A stretch of 64,000 nt of DNA from Lutjanus erythropterus (Eukaryota > Chordata > Actinopteri > Lutjaniformes > Lutjanidae), in assembly GCA_020091685.1 (NCBI GenBank), contig CM034601.1, forward strand, positions 9,550,419-9,614,418, in the 5' to 3' direction. Shown in pieces: positions 45,493-57,576 of this stretch (position 1 is the stretch's first letter; each line of letters starts with the position of its first letter). The notes beneath the pieces are model-generated. The model did not search any database and was not told the DNA's origin. It was given only the letters and a program-made list of their open reading frames with translations. The translations under genes and the position numbers were made by a program.

Positions 45493-47220
45493 AGTACTAC
45501 CGTTAAAATCTTAAAGATGCACATCCTTAAACACACTGGAGTTCAAGTGTGGGTGTTGATTAATGTTGTGCAAGAAATGCTGCATCACACAGTATAATTA
45601 TGTTCCCAGTGCTCCCATCTGTTGGAGGGGACGCTTTGTTTCTTTCTACTCTCTGTATCGATCATTAATTGATGATCAATGATCAGAACTTTTTTTTTCT
45701 GCTGTTGCCTCCAGCTCTTCACCTCTCCACACTGCAGGAGCTGTCATTCCTGAATCATGACTCGATTGTTTGTGGGGGACTGCATCATCTTTCACTCATG
45801 AATTCTTTAAACTGTCATTTCGTCCTCAGCAGTCGTTTTCCTCCTCTGCACATTTCTCCTCAGTGACACATTATTTTTCATGCTTTAAACTTCACTTTAA
45901 ACATAATCTCTCAAGGACAGTTGATGCACTGTTGTTGCTCTCTTTCAGCTGCTAAAATTTGAGATCGAATATCTCAGTATGATGTAAGATAGGAATGCCT
46001 TCTTGCCTGTCTTTGGTCTTTGTTTCCATTATCTCAGAAATGTCAGAAACAAACCGGCCTCTTTCAGCTACTTTATGACTAACAGGGTCCTTCCAATCTC
46101 TTGTGGTCTGTTGCAGTCCCATTCTTACTGTTAGTGTGGGCTGTTTTTATTGAGTTTCCACCTCATTCCTTTCAATACTTTGCCATCTGTTTTGCTTCGC
46201 CACTTGTAGGAGAGCTGAGGTCTTATATCATCACAGATCACGTTTTCCCAAGCATCTGTCTGCAGTCCAACTATTTTTTCCACACTAAAGCAGCTGTTTT
46301 GTGCCTTTGCTCTCTACAATGTTTGCTTCAGGAAGATTAATGTCATCAAACTGATGTCAGATATCATTGAATGTTATGTGAAATTTTGGCCCTCTCAGTT
46401 TGTGCAGAAACGACCACAGCTCAGAGAAGTTGACAGTTTTGACACATATGCATGAATTTGAAAAATGAGCATTTAACTGGACTGGTGTCAGACAGTGGTT
46501 GTTAAGTCTGGTATGCAATCGCATGCGAGCGATGGATGATAAGATTTCTTTAATGATTCAACAGGCAAACTCTCAACTTTTTCAGGACGTCTGTACATCA
46601 CACAGCAGAAGACGTCAAGCATGGATAACTTTCATTTAGAGCAGGGACGCATGACATCCCAAGATGCTCCACAATTTGTAAGACGTGTACACAATTTGAA
46701 AACAATTAGTTCTAAATGAATTAATCATAACAGGAACAACAGTGCAGAACAGGAGAACAAAGTCAGAGATTCAGTAGATACAGAAAAATGCATGCAGCAG
46801 AGACAGTTAAACAGAAAATTAATAAATAAGATGAATGGGTATGAAGAAGGGATGTTATTAATGATGCTGAATCATTAATTGACGGACTGTAATTATGAAT
46901 TCAATCCTTTAAAATTATACAGTATTACGCAACAACACTATTTCTCTGGAGCTCCCATATATTAGTTTTTATACCACAAAAGGGCGAACTTCACCTTTGC
47001 AGTTCAGAAAAAATACTGGTGGAACAAAGGAAGAAGAAATGGTCAGTGGGAAATGGAGTGGCAAGATGAACTAGCCAAAATGTAGTCCAGCATGGGAGCA
47101 TTACACTGTATAAAATAAAATAAATACGTTTTATGATTGTTACACTGTAGAGGACAATGGTTAACTTAATATATTGCAACACTGTCTTATAATACAGCTC
47201 CAGTACAATGTGAGTATTGT

Positions 47221-47396
47221 ACAGGGTTGAGAAGGGTACTTTTAAAATGTATTCTGATACAGTTTACACCTGAATTAAACCTGAATTACACCTGAATTAC
47301 CTGCTAAAAATTGTAGTTAGTAACCTAATCTAAGTATAACAATATTAAAGTAATGTAACTTGATTAGTTTCCATTACTTCTGGATCACCTCCAATG
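47221..47396 (+). mobile_element. MITE (AGGGTTGRGAAGGGTACTT family), copy 1
   Basis: Shares AAAATGTATTCTGATACAGT and ATATTAAAGTAATGTAACTT-like strings with 63,226-63,375. Same orientation in both places. No ORF. Confidence 0.6.
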
Positions 47397-47757
47397 TTAG
47401 CGACTGGTCTGTGTGGCTAAAATTAACAGTTAGTCCTTGTAGCTAATGTTAGCAGGTGGTCTATGTAGCTAATGTTAACAGGTGGTCTGTTTGGCTAAAG
47501 TTAGCAGTTGGTATGTATAGCTAAAATTAGCAGTTGGTCTGTGTAGCTAATGCTAGCAGTTGGTCTATGTAGCTAATGTTAGCAGTTGTTCTGTGTAGCT
47601 AAAGTTAGCAGTTGGTCTGCGTAGCTAATGTTAGCAATTGGTCTGTGTAGCTAATGTTAGCAATTGGTCTGTGTAGCTAATGTTAGCATTTGATCTGTGT
47701 AGCTAAAGTTAGCAGTTGTTCCGCGTAGCTAATGTTAGCAGTTGGTTTGTGTAGAGG
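47397..47757 (+). repeat. 26-bp minisatellite, about 14 units
   Basis: The unit reads approximately GTAGCTAATGTTAGCAGTTG followed by GTCTGT, with point variants between copies. It directly abuts a MITE on its left side. Confidence 0.92.
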
Positions 47758-48020
47758 CTGTTTAGCAGACAGTGAAGGACTGATGAATATGGCATGTGGT
47801 AAGATCCTTACTGTGTCCTTAAATGTGAATATTTTGCAGTTTACCTTAAAGATAAAAATTCAATTGTATTTTCTTTGCACAAGTGAATGAAATGCCAAGA
47901 TATAGTTACATACACAGTGTATATATATATTTTTAAGATTCTTACAACTTGTAAAATCAACAAGATCTTACAAACCCCTGTGAAGCTTTGGACGCCCCCT
48001 AGTGGGATGTCTTTCTAGTC

Positions 48021-48327
48021 GGGCTGCAACTCGTGATAATTATCACATTCAATTAATCGGTCGATTATTTTCTTGATTAATTGATTAATAGCTGTTTGCC
48101 CATAAAATGTTAGAAAATGGTGAAAAATGTTGAGCATTGTTTCCCAAAGCCCAAAATGGCATCCTCAAAAGTCTTGTTTTGCCCACAACTTAAATTTAAA
48201 GAAAATATTCATATTTGAGAAGCTGAAGTTTATTAAAAAAATGCTTCACAATGATTAATCGATTATCAGAATAGTTGGCAATTAATTTAATTGTTGATTA
48301 ATGATCTATTAATCATTGCAGCTCTAG
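48021..48327 (+). mobile_element. MITE relic, GGGCTGCAACTAATGATT family (full copy)
   Basis: It starts GGGCTGCAACTCGTGATAAT and ends TTAATCATTGCAGCTCTAG. The core GTCTTGTTTTGCCCACAAC is intact. A 5' fragment of another copy lies at 49,399-49,500. Confidence 0.75.
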
Positions 48328-50036
48328 TATTTACTGTGTTTATCATAAAGTGATTCAGCTTTACTTCAGAGCGGTGCTTGTTGTTGTACTTACCACAGCA
48401 CTGAAGGCTTCCAGCGCAGCAGCTTCTCAGGATTCGCTCTCTGCAGGTGATTCTGTTGGCCGTCCGCAGAGGCCAGATGACAGCATGGTTTTCCCCATCG
48501 CAGTCACGAGCCAAGACACCAGGCCATCTGTCAGATTTAGCTTCCAACTGCGACCTCCTCGCTCCCCGAGGAACTCACTCACGAGTCAGCATGCTTGTTA
48601 ATGCCTCTGAATTGAAGTTGGTGTAAATTTTCTTTAATTCAGGTAAAAGGCTGCAGAATCAAGGTAACCACACAGACCAGGTGATATTTGAGGGTGTGGA
48701 TGTTCTCCACCAGTTTGTTGGGGGGTTTTAAGGGGGTCTTCTTATAGGTAAGATTCTTTTTTACAAAATTGATCAATCAATTGATTAATGAATGCTTTTA
48801 TTTGTTTAATGTATAAAATTACCACATTTAAGCTGATACTGGAATTTTTCTGTAACGAACCGTGTAGCCAGTTTCACAGCCTGTTTGGATTCAACATATC
48901 ACATGAGTCTGCTGAAAGAACTGGATCTCTCTGAATGTCAGGAAAAGTTAGTTCTTAAAGCCGTCAGGTTAATGATGTTTGAAAGGTGCAGTCTTCAGAT
49001 TTCAAGTCCCTCCTGTCCTTCCGATTTGGCGTCCGTCCATTTTCTGTTCACTTCTTTTTCCCCCAGATATTAGATGTCATTGAGCACCGCTGGAAGGTGA
49101 ACAGGTCGAGGCGGCCCAATTAAGAAATTCTTGATTTGATATGCGCAGCTAATGTGGCATCAAGAGACCGAAACTGGATTTGGTTTCATTACTTAGTTGT
49201 CCTTTAGTGTGCAGGCTGGAGTGGATGATGAATTTTAGATTGTGTTGTTTTATCACGGATAATATGCACTAAATGTTAATGTTTTTATTCTGTTTTCATC
49301 ATGTTTTTGCCTGCTGGTGGTCATGTGACTAACTGCTGATTAATTAAATCAGGGTAAGCTCATTTGCTGTAAAATTTAAATTTTTGATCTCTAATTAGGG
49401 CTGCAACTCATGCTTTCCATTATCAATGAATCTACAGATTATTTTCTTGATTAACCTATTGTTTGATCAGAAGTTTTCAAAATCCCAACATTGATTGACA
49501 AAAGGATCAGTAGCTGGTAAAACTTTTTCAAAAGTTTAGAATTTGAGTTGGGCTCAAAACTAAAAAATCTATTGCAGTCTCTTGCCTTGAAAATGTGAAT
49601 TTTCTTAACTTTTTTATTTTTACAGTGTATGATAGTCTTCCTAATATTGCTGGCCCTTTACATTTATGGCTTATATTAGTATACATTCTCTTTATCTCGT
49701 TTCTGCCTGTGTTGTTATTGGATTTTGATATGCAGATTAGTTAGGCTAAACTGGTGGACTCAACCAACACGCTGTCACGGCAACACAACCCTGGGAAACT
49801 TGGCATATACTCGTCTATGGACGTTCAGGGCTTGGTTATCTGTATTGTTGTATATATTAAACAACTAGAAACAATTAGCTTTTGGCTGCAGGCTAAATGT
49901 GTGTTGGCTCTCCTGCTTTCTCCTCTGCTCCTCCTCTGAAACTGGCGCTCGTCACTCAGCCAGCTCGCTCTCCTCGGTCCGTCACCACATCCATCCATCA
50001 TCTGTGCTCCAGTGACAGTTCATTTTGTATACAGAA

Positions 50037-50195
50037 AAGGGACAGTTCACCCAAAAATGAAAATTCAGTCATTATCTGCTCACTGTCATGCTGATTGAAG
50101 GTCGGGTTTAGTTTTTTAGTCCACAAAACACCGCTGGAGTTTCACAGGAAAACAGCATTGCAGAATCTTTCAAACGATTTAAATGAATGGTGACA
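50037..50195 (+). repeat. Interspersed repeat fragments
   Basis: The left part, GGGACAGTTCACCCAAAAAT, is the start of a very common fish MITE. The right part (50117-50192) repeats the block at 18,436-18,513. Confidence 0.6.
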
Positions 50196-51764
50196 GTTTT
50201 CAAACCAACCGAAATAAAAACATGAAATGCCTCCATACTGCTCGTCTGTAATCTAAGTCTCCTGAAGCCCTGAAGCCCTAAAGCCATGCCGACAATAACG
50301 CAAAACAAAACTTTGCATGGAGGAGGGGGAAAAATCTGGTCCTCTCGACGCAGCGCTCCAACAAACAACACTCTCCACTTCCTTCTCTCCTTCACAAGTC
50401 ATCTCAGGGCACTTTTCATACAGAGCAGGTTTAGACCGTACTCTTTAGCCAACAATTCCACCAAGAACAAGCACAAAGAAAGTCGTCTAATAAGAGGCTC
50501 CTCTTGATTTTCCTTTGCAGGAAAATGGGTTGACTTTAGCTTAAAGGGCCAGAGTGTTGGATATAATGGAGTTATTGTGGGTTGTGACATTAGCTGGGGA
50601 GAGATGTTACAATGAGAATCAGAATCAGAAACTGCTTTACTGCCAAGTAGGTCTTCACTTAGAAGCAGTTTGCTGTGGCATATTGGTGCATAACAGCAAA
50701 TATAGTACAAAAAATATAAGCAAAGATTAAAGCAAGTACTGTTGAATAAAAGAGCATTAAAACAGGAGTAGAGAATAGACAGTAACACATGAAAAAGCAA
50801 GAACGTAAGAGCAGTAGAAACAATATTTACACATGTGACGGTTATTTAAATAGATGAAGAAGCTGTGCAGTTTCATGTGGGAGCGCAAAAGGTGTGACAT
50901 GGATGAGAAGTAATTTGCTGCTCCGCACAATCCAATTTATAAAAGAATTTTGTTTAATGTAGCGATCAGCTAGATCACTTTTGAAACACTTTTGAGTGAA
51001 GTGAACAATTTAAAGTGACCAAATAAGACTGTAAATAAAGCATGACTAAAATTATAGACTGAAATCATGACTAAAACTATGATTAAAGCATTGGCTAAAA
51101 TCAAAACTCAGTTCCACTGACTAAATCTTCACTAAGACAAAAGAAAAGACTAAAATGTGACTAAAACTAACATTATCCTGAAGTGGCTAAGACTAAAAAT
51201 AAAATAAAATTCTTGCCAAAATGAACACTTGTGCCAAATTGCGGGGGCTGATCCAAACAGTTCATGGGCCAACTACATCTGTACAAGAGTTTGAAAAGCT
51301 CTGGAGGAACAACGCCTCCTACATCTTCTGAACATCTCTCCTCCGCCTCCCTGATGGAGCACAGAGTCAGTCAAAAGTGCCTCAAGCATTGGATGGTACG
51401 ATTTTAATTCAGAATGTGAGCTTGGAAACTAGAACTTATATCATAGAAACTGTGTTCTTATTATTTGTATCAGTGCAGAAATTCCAAATTTAAATTTAAA
51501 TTATCATTGAAATGATTTATAAATATTGTGGCCATCACACCAAGACTCCAAGTTTACTTTTCAACTGTAAAAGAAGCTGATCATGTTAACAATTCTTACC
51601 AAAATCAACAGATCCTGACACAGAAGATGTGTTTAGCTAAGTTTAAATAACTAAAACTACTTGCTTAAGATGAGGAAAATAATGTGTTCACAATTAAAGG
51701 AGAAATATTGCACTCATTTTGGGGTTCATATTTTTGTTTGGAGACTCTAATAGAATAGGTTTAC

Positions 51765-52522
51765 AGTAGGAGTGTGCAGCTCACTGACTGAGACTGATTT
51801 GATACGTATCTCAATACATGTTTAATGATACGATTCATTTCAGAAGTTTTTATGTATGAATCTTTACATTTTGATTCTATTATTGCTATATTTGTAGGTA
51901 ATTATTAGTTGCAAGAAGAAATCCTGAAAGTTTTACTAAATCCAGTAAGGGCACGTTACAATGCTGTTAACAACTTTTTAGGAAATACATTTTTGCAGTA
52001 AGATGATATACCACTCTGTTTTATATGAAGAGTGGTGTGGTTATAATTGAATTTGACTGTGTAGAGGAAGTGGGGTGTGGAGGAACAGTGATGCTACATG
52101 TTACCTGCTCTCTCAGTGAAATGATGTTTCTGTGGATCATACTCTGCTGTCTGACATGTTCTGCATAAATGATTTGCAGCAGTGTTTCTCATCTTTCTTG
52201 TAAAACCCAAACTTATTCCACACTTCTGCGTTATGAAAGTTTGGTGGTGCAACGCGGTGCGACGTCAGTTCTTTCACTGTCTGTTTTGAGGAAATGAAGA
52301 GGAGAGACAGGAGAGGGAGGGGGGACATTTGTTTTGTTTAGGTGAGGCAGCAGGCGTCCAGCGAGAGCGGGGCAGCCAGAGGCAGGGGGAGAGAGAAGAC
52401 GATCTTTTTCTGATTCACATGCAGCTTTTTACCAATATGGCCGTCTGAATCGATGCACTTGCATTTTACGCATCATAGCCTGATTCATCAGATGCATGAG
52501 TGAATCATTACGCCCCTACTCT
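51765..52522. mobile_element. Probable DNA transposon relic, about 760 bp
   Basis: The ends CAGTAGGAGTG and CGCCCCTACTCTG are imperfect inverted repeats. The flanking strings ACGTATCTCAATACATG and TGAGTGAATCATTACGCCCC are typical of a fish MITE family. The middle (52,050-52,400) is GC-richer and different. No transposase. Confidence 0.45.
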
Positions 52523-53254
52523 GTACCTCGTAATGGCCACCATCTATTAGCATGACCACCAATTCTGCGGTTCCTTTAATCATTTAAACAAATGGCACAT
52601 CCCATCCTTTCACTGGTGAAGTCAGTCTATATTTGAATTGCACACAAAACTTCTGACTTTATTTGCCTGCCAGCAGTCATTTTATAAAGTGGTTAAAAGT
52701 TGAGAATTCAAAGACTCATCTTAGCCACTGTACAGGTGAATCCTAAAATTTGTAAGTGCTTCTTGGCATTTCAGTCAAAATAAACCTTGAGAAAATTAAC
52801 CTTGAGTCGGCAGGCCTGTATTGATCTGCATGAAGATGTGGATTTGACAAGCCCTGACCTCTACTGCTCTTTAAAATTTAAAAAGGGTGGCCTCCAGTGT
52901 CCTCAACCTCATCTCCACTCCTAAAATAATACATTAAAATTAGATAAATCCAATCCAGAACAATTTATTCTGTCTATAAGTCCTACCTATCAGACTTCTG
53001 TTCTCACCTCAGATACCCACCAACCTGTGTTACAGTCAGTTCATGTTCATGTCACAGCGCTACACTGTCGGGTTCAAATAAGGTCCTGCTGTGATTAAGA
53101 GGAATCCTGTTAAAGCTCCTTAAAGAGGTTACTGTGACATTGAAACATTACTGTGCAGTTAAAGCAACTCATTCTCTGCGGTGAGCTCGTGTTGATGAGC
53201 AAAGCTACTCCTGATACCGACTCACACAAGGAGTGTGTTCATGGAAATACACAT

Positions 53255-53390
53255 ACAACCCCAATTCCAAAAAAGTTGGGAAGTTGTGTAAAATGTAAAT
53301 AAAAACAGGATGCAATGATTTGCAAAAACTTTTAAATGTATATTCACTTGTGTATAATAAAAAGACAAGATATTTAATGTTATGTGGTAA
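53255..53390 (+). mobile_element. Widespread DNA-transposon end fragment
   Basis: The string ACAACCCCAATTCCAAAAAA is followed by GTTGTGTAAAATGTAAATAA and CAATGATTTGCAAA. This is the 5' end of a very common fish element; only about 135 bp is kept. Confidence 0.6.
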
Positions 53391-53396
53391 CTTAAC

Positions 53397-53441
53397 TTTT
53401 ATAACATTAGCTACCCTTATGAGGTAGCTAATGTTATAAAA
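53397..53441. repeat. Perfect 19-bp hairpin
   Basis: TTTTATAACATTAGCTACC (53397-53415) and its exact reverse complement (53423-53441) are separated by 7 nt. It follows a transposon fragment. Confidence 0.9.
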
Positions 53442-55071
53442 AATTATCCATGTTTGGATATTTTCTGCACTTTTTGCATGGATAAAATATATTTTATTAT
53501 ATTTTTAACAAAGCTCAGAAAATGAGTACTGGCGATACACCCTATCAACTTTTCATAAGTGCTTAAAAACCATAATTTATTCTGTATTGAAGAAGAAAAA
53601 GTTGAATTATCCATAAGACTTTAGTATAACCAGAGATACTGAAGGGAAAATTATGGGAGTGGTGTCACTAAAACTCAACTTTACATTTTTATTTATTAAT
53701 CGTTTCTCTAAATCTTTCAAGCAGAACTGGATAACTTATACAGTTACGACTTCTTACTTGTAAGAATTTGCTTCTTTTCTTTGTCTCGTGTCAGTGATTC
53801 CCAGCCTGGGGCTCAAGACCCCTCCAGTGGGTCATAAGATGCTTCATGGGATACATTGAGCACAAAAAAACCCTGAATAAACAAAATTCTGCAACACAAA
53901 TTGGAATCCTGTATAAGATATCACACCTAAAATCCCTTTTATTGCCTGGAAAATGTGGTAAAAAAAAAAGTTTGGAGACTTGAACCAAACCTTTCTGCAG
54001 GTCTTGAAAAGCAGTGAATCCTGCAAACACTTCTTAGGCTAAAGATATACTTGCTTTTAATTATGCATTTGCATGTATACTGCTATTTATTATCAGTCTT
54101 TTTCCTCTTTTTTGGTGCAGCTGAGGCAGTGTCTCCTTCCTCTTTAAAAAAAAAAAAACACCCCACCTAAAACGAAGCATTCAAATACTGATTTGGACGT
54201 CGATTACCATGGCAACGGTAGAGGCTTCAAAGCCCTGTCTTCAAAGCATTCGGGTCAGTCTTATCATATGTAAAATCATATCACCCAACCCTGCCAAGAA
54301 ACATAAACTGTGTATTTATTCAGCCAGTAACAAGTGCAGCCATGCTTAAAACATGGTTGTTGAGGCGTTCAGTGACCTGAATGCCTGTAATAAATCTCTG
54401 GTCCGTTGTCAATAGCCCTGGCTTGCAGAAGTATTGATTATGAAATGGAGTGACACGGCCGTATGCAAAGTAATGACCATGGAAAGTTCAGCTATGAATA
54501 ATTTTTGTCATCTGAAAAACATATCGACTGTCCACCACACACTGATGCTTGTTGATGGTGCTCACTGTGTATCTTTTTCTATGGTGCAACTATGAAGCAT
54601 TTTCTTTTATTATCAATATTATCAGTTGATTTTTTTTAAATAATTGATTGATTAGCCATGTGGTATCTTAACCAATAACTTTCTAGGCATGGATATATTT
54701 CCAGATGCTTCTGAAGCCTGTTGATGTTGATGTCTGATTGATGGTAGTGAAGCATTAATAAACTCTCACAGATTGTTTCTTTTTTGGTTTGTTCTTCTTA
54801 TAACTGCTTAAAGCTCCACTAAGTAATGTTTTCATTTTACTGACTAAAATGTTTTGTCACCAATATTTTTGTGTGCATTGAAAAATATTTTTTGCTGAGT
54901 TATTTTCCATCTAAATCCTGAAATAAACACAACAGAAATAAAATGAGTTGAGTCCAAGATCTCAAACTCTGCACACAGAAGGTTTACTTCTCTCAAATTC
55001 TGATCACAGATTTGTTCAAATCTGTGTTAGAGAAAACTTCTCCTTTGTTAAGATAATTAAGACTGCAACTA

Positions 55072-55180
55072 AAGATTATTGCCATAGATGATAAATAGGT
55101 TGATTATTTTCTCAGCTCATCAATTAATAACTGTTTGTTTTAAAATGTCCAATGCAAAATAGTGAGAAATGTTGATCATT
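55072..55180 (+). mobile_element. MITE fragment, GGGCTGCAACTAATGATT family
   Basis: The 5' part only (ACTGCAACTAAAGATTATTG), strongly diverged. Confidence 0.4.
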
Positions 55181-55815
55181 GCTGCTTTAGTTGTGTTTAC
55201 ATTTTTGTTGAATTTGTAAGTCCTTCTAGTCACATCCATTAATATAAAGTCTCATCTGACTCCACAGCGAAACAGCCAGTTGTTGTCTTCAGGAGTTGAT
55301 GGATAAAAAAACAGAAGTAGAAGGAGAGTGAATTATTGATGAAGCTCTCAGCTGATTAATATATAAATGAATGTAGGGTTTACAGTATGGACAACAGCTG
55401 TATTACAGTGATTATCACAGTGTAATCTTGATATTGATGTCTCATAACAGTGAACAATCACGTTTGCTGGAAAGGCACCAGGTAATTAAACAAAGTTTAT
55501 GTTAAAAGGCTGAAAGGTTTGTGTTTATCCAATGCTTCAGTATTGATTATCGCTTTGATAGCTCCATCTTCACACTCACTCACCAGTCCCTGTGTGTGCC
55601 CTGCCAGTACCGAGCTGATCAATGTATACATAGCTCCTTAAATGCATAGCAGTGATAATTAGGCCCCGGAGGATATCAGCGAATTGACAGATTAATCATT
55701 TTGACCCAGTGAATCCAGGCTGTGCTCAAGGCAGCAGCGCACATCGACTTCCTGTTTCCACTGAGAGCTTTAACTGTTGAGGTATTAAAGTCTGCAGGAT
55801 TCTGCTGTCAGTCAG

Positions 55816-55818
<3 letters not shown>

Positions 55819-55870
<52 letters not shown>

Positions 55871-55872
55871 TG
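55819..55872 (+). repeat. (TG)n-(AG)n microsatellite
   Basis: About 19 TG units followed by about 8 GA units. Confidence 0.97.
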
Positions 55873-56292
55873 TGAGAGGAAGAGAAGGTGATGGAAGCAA
55901 AATTGGTTTCAGAAATGCCACGGGTTGTTACTTGTTGTAGAGGAACCAGTTTTGTGATGAAATTCAGCTTTCATAAAAGCGTGTGTGTGAAAATGTGATG
56001 ATATGTTGTGTACCTGTGGGTGTGTGATGTAGGGATGTCATGAGAAAGGATACTTCAGTACCAAGTCGGTGCCAAAATTGTGAAAACATGATGGCACTTT
56101 TCTTTTTTTACAGTACTGTAGGTACTGGAGATACAATTCCACTGGACATGTCAGGGACACATAAAACATTTTCAAATGCAACTCTGCTTTGACTCGTCCA
56201 AAAGAAAAAGTAGTGATGCGTTCATTAACCTTCCTAACTTTCTAGAAAATTCCACAAGTTACGACGGGCAGGTCAGGTGATATTGTTTGCGG

Positions 56293-56897
56293 TAGGGTTG
56301 GGCAATATGTTAAAGTTTTCCAACTCGCCATCGTCAAGCCATCTGTCACCGAGTGCAGATGTATTCAACCCATCCTACCTTCAAGTTCTCAACTTCTCAG
56401 CTGGGGGATGTGTGCAAGTTGCGCATTCACTAAGTTATATATGCTGTGTACGTCCACTGCATCCAGTAAACAAATAAACTGACAATGGCAAGAAATAAAA
56501 TATTCTCACACCTGTTTTGCATAGAAATACAACCGTACACTTTCTGAATTCAAGTTTCTCTCTTTAACTGAAATAAGATGAGCTTACCAACTCTGGTTTG
56601 GTTGAATTAAATCCTTAACTGACTGTGTGAAATGATTGCAAAGAGTCTGGCTCTGCAGGCTGTTTACCTCTCACTCCTCACCCAGCTCAGAGCACTCATG
56701 GTCCGGCTGAGTGGGTGTGTCTTGTGCTGCTGGATGAGAGCATGTTGCAGAGCAGTGGCTGTTACTCTGCAGACTATTACATTCGCAAAAAACCCAAAAA
56801 CAAATATCGCCCCAAAAATCATCCAAAATAAAAACAGCCGGCCATGGATTCATCCCATCATCAACAGGCGATGTATTTGTCCAATCGCCCAACCCTA
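56293..56897. mobile_element. Non-autonomous DNA element with GGGTTGGGC ends
   Basis: Left end TAGGGTTGGGCAATATG, right end CGCCCAACCCTA: inverted termini about 600 bp apart. If TA is counted as the target site, both flanks have it. The interior has no transposase. Confidence 0.6.
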
Positions 56898-57402
56898 GTG
56901 TGCAATAGTCCTCTCCCCCTCTCTGTCTCCCTCCAGTCAAATACACATATGCTGGATCCAGCAGTGCACACAGCAGCGCGTCCAGTGCGCTCCATCAGCT
57001 CAGCTGATCGGAGTTCAAAGCAGGACAAAATAGTTAAATCTTGAAACTGTGGACTCGTCTTTTTCCACACAGTGCAGCCGAACACCAGGCACCAGTATAG
57101 ACCTACAGATGTGTGCTACTATTGTGTTAAAAAACAGAGTGAGAGAATGAGAGAGTAAAAGCAACAGACTTAATGTCTGAGCAGAAATCACTGTTGCATT
57201 ACTTTGCAAAAATGGCAAGATGCTCTCCTGACAGGCTATTCTTGTTTTTGTCTTTTACTGTGGCATCAAATTAAGTATTGGGCATCATAGAAATTCACTA
57301 GTATTGGTATTAGCTAAATTTCTGGTGACATCCCGAGTGTTATGCGTACCAAACATCTCTGATATGACTCATGTGACGTCCCTCCTCCTCCTCATCCTGC
57401 AG

Positions 57403-57576
57403 GGCTGCAGTATGTTCACCTCAGTGAAGGCCTTCGAGGGGCAGCAGTACTCCACCCTGAAGAGGCAGTGCTTGCAGAGCGGCCTGCTCTTCGAGGACCC
57501 CCGCTTCCCCGCCACCGACGACTCGCTCTTCTACCAGGGCAACAGGATCGGACGTGTGGTCTGGAAGAGGCCTCGG
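57403..57576 (+). CDS. capn5: Calpain-5-like protease, first coding exon (partial gene)
   Basis: The acceptor is CATCCTGCAG at 57402; the ATG is at 57412 and the donor GTGAGT at 57577. The 55 codons read MFTSVKAFEGQQYSTLKRQC, then LLFEDPRFPATDDSLFY and VVWKRPR. The FEDPxFPATDDSL(F/Y)Y and WKRP motifs mark the N-terminal end of a calpain protease core of the CAPN5/CAPN6 type; the FPATDDSL text favours CAPN5. Calpain-5 is a calcium-dependent cysteine protease without penta-EF hands. The catalytic Cys, His and Asn lie in exons beyond the window. Teleosts have capn5a and capn5b; which one this is cannot be decided here. An alternative acceptor at 57410 would not change the protein. Confidence 0.88.

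Larger units (their letters stand above)
36062..57402 (+). other. capn5: 21.3-kb first intron of the calpain-5-like gene
   Basis: No coding exon was recognised on either strand. The stretch is filled with old transposons and tandem repeats listed separately. Stretches without a listed repeat (for example 43,050-44,330, 45,500-47,220 and 50,200-51,760) show nothing that I could assign. A GC-richer patch at 39,060-39,260 might be an alternative leader exon or enhancer. Confidence 0.5.

Noticed and set aside
47397..47757. Regular short repeats that could suggest a CRISPR array
   Set aside because: Head-to-tail 26-bp units without spacers, in a vertebrate genome: a minisatellite.
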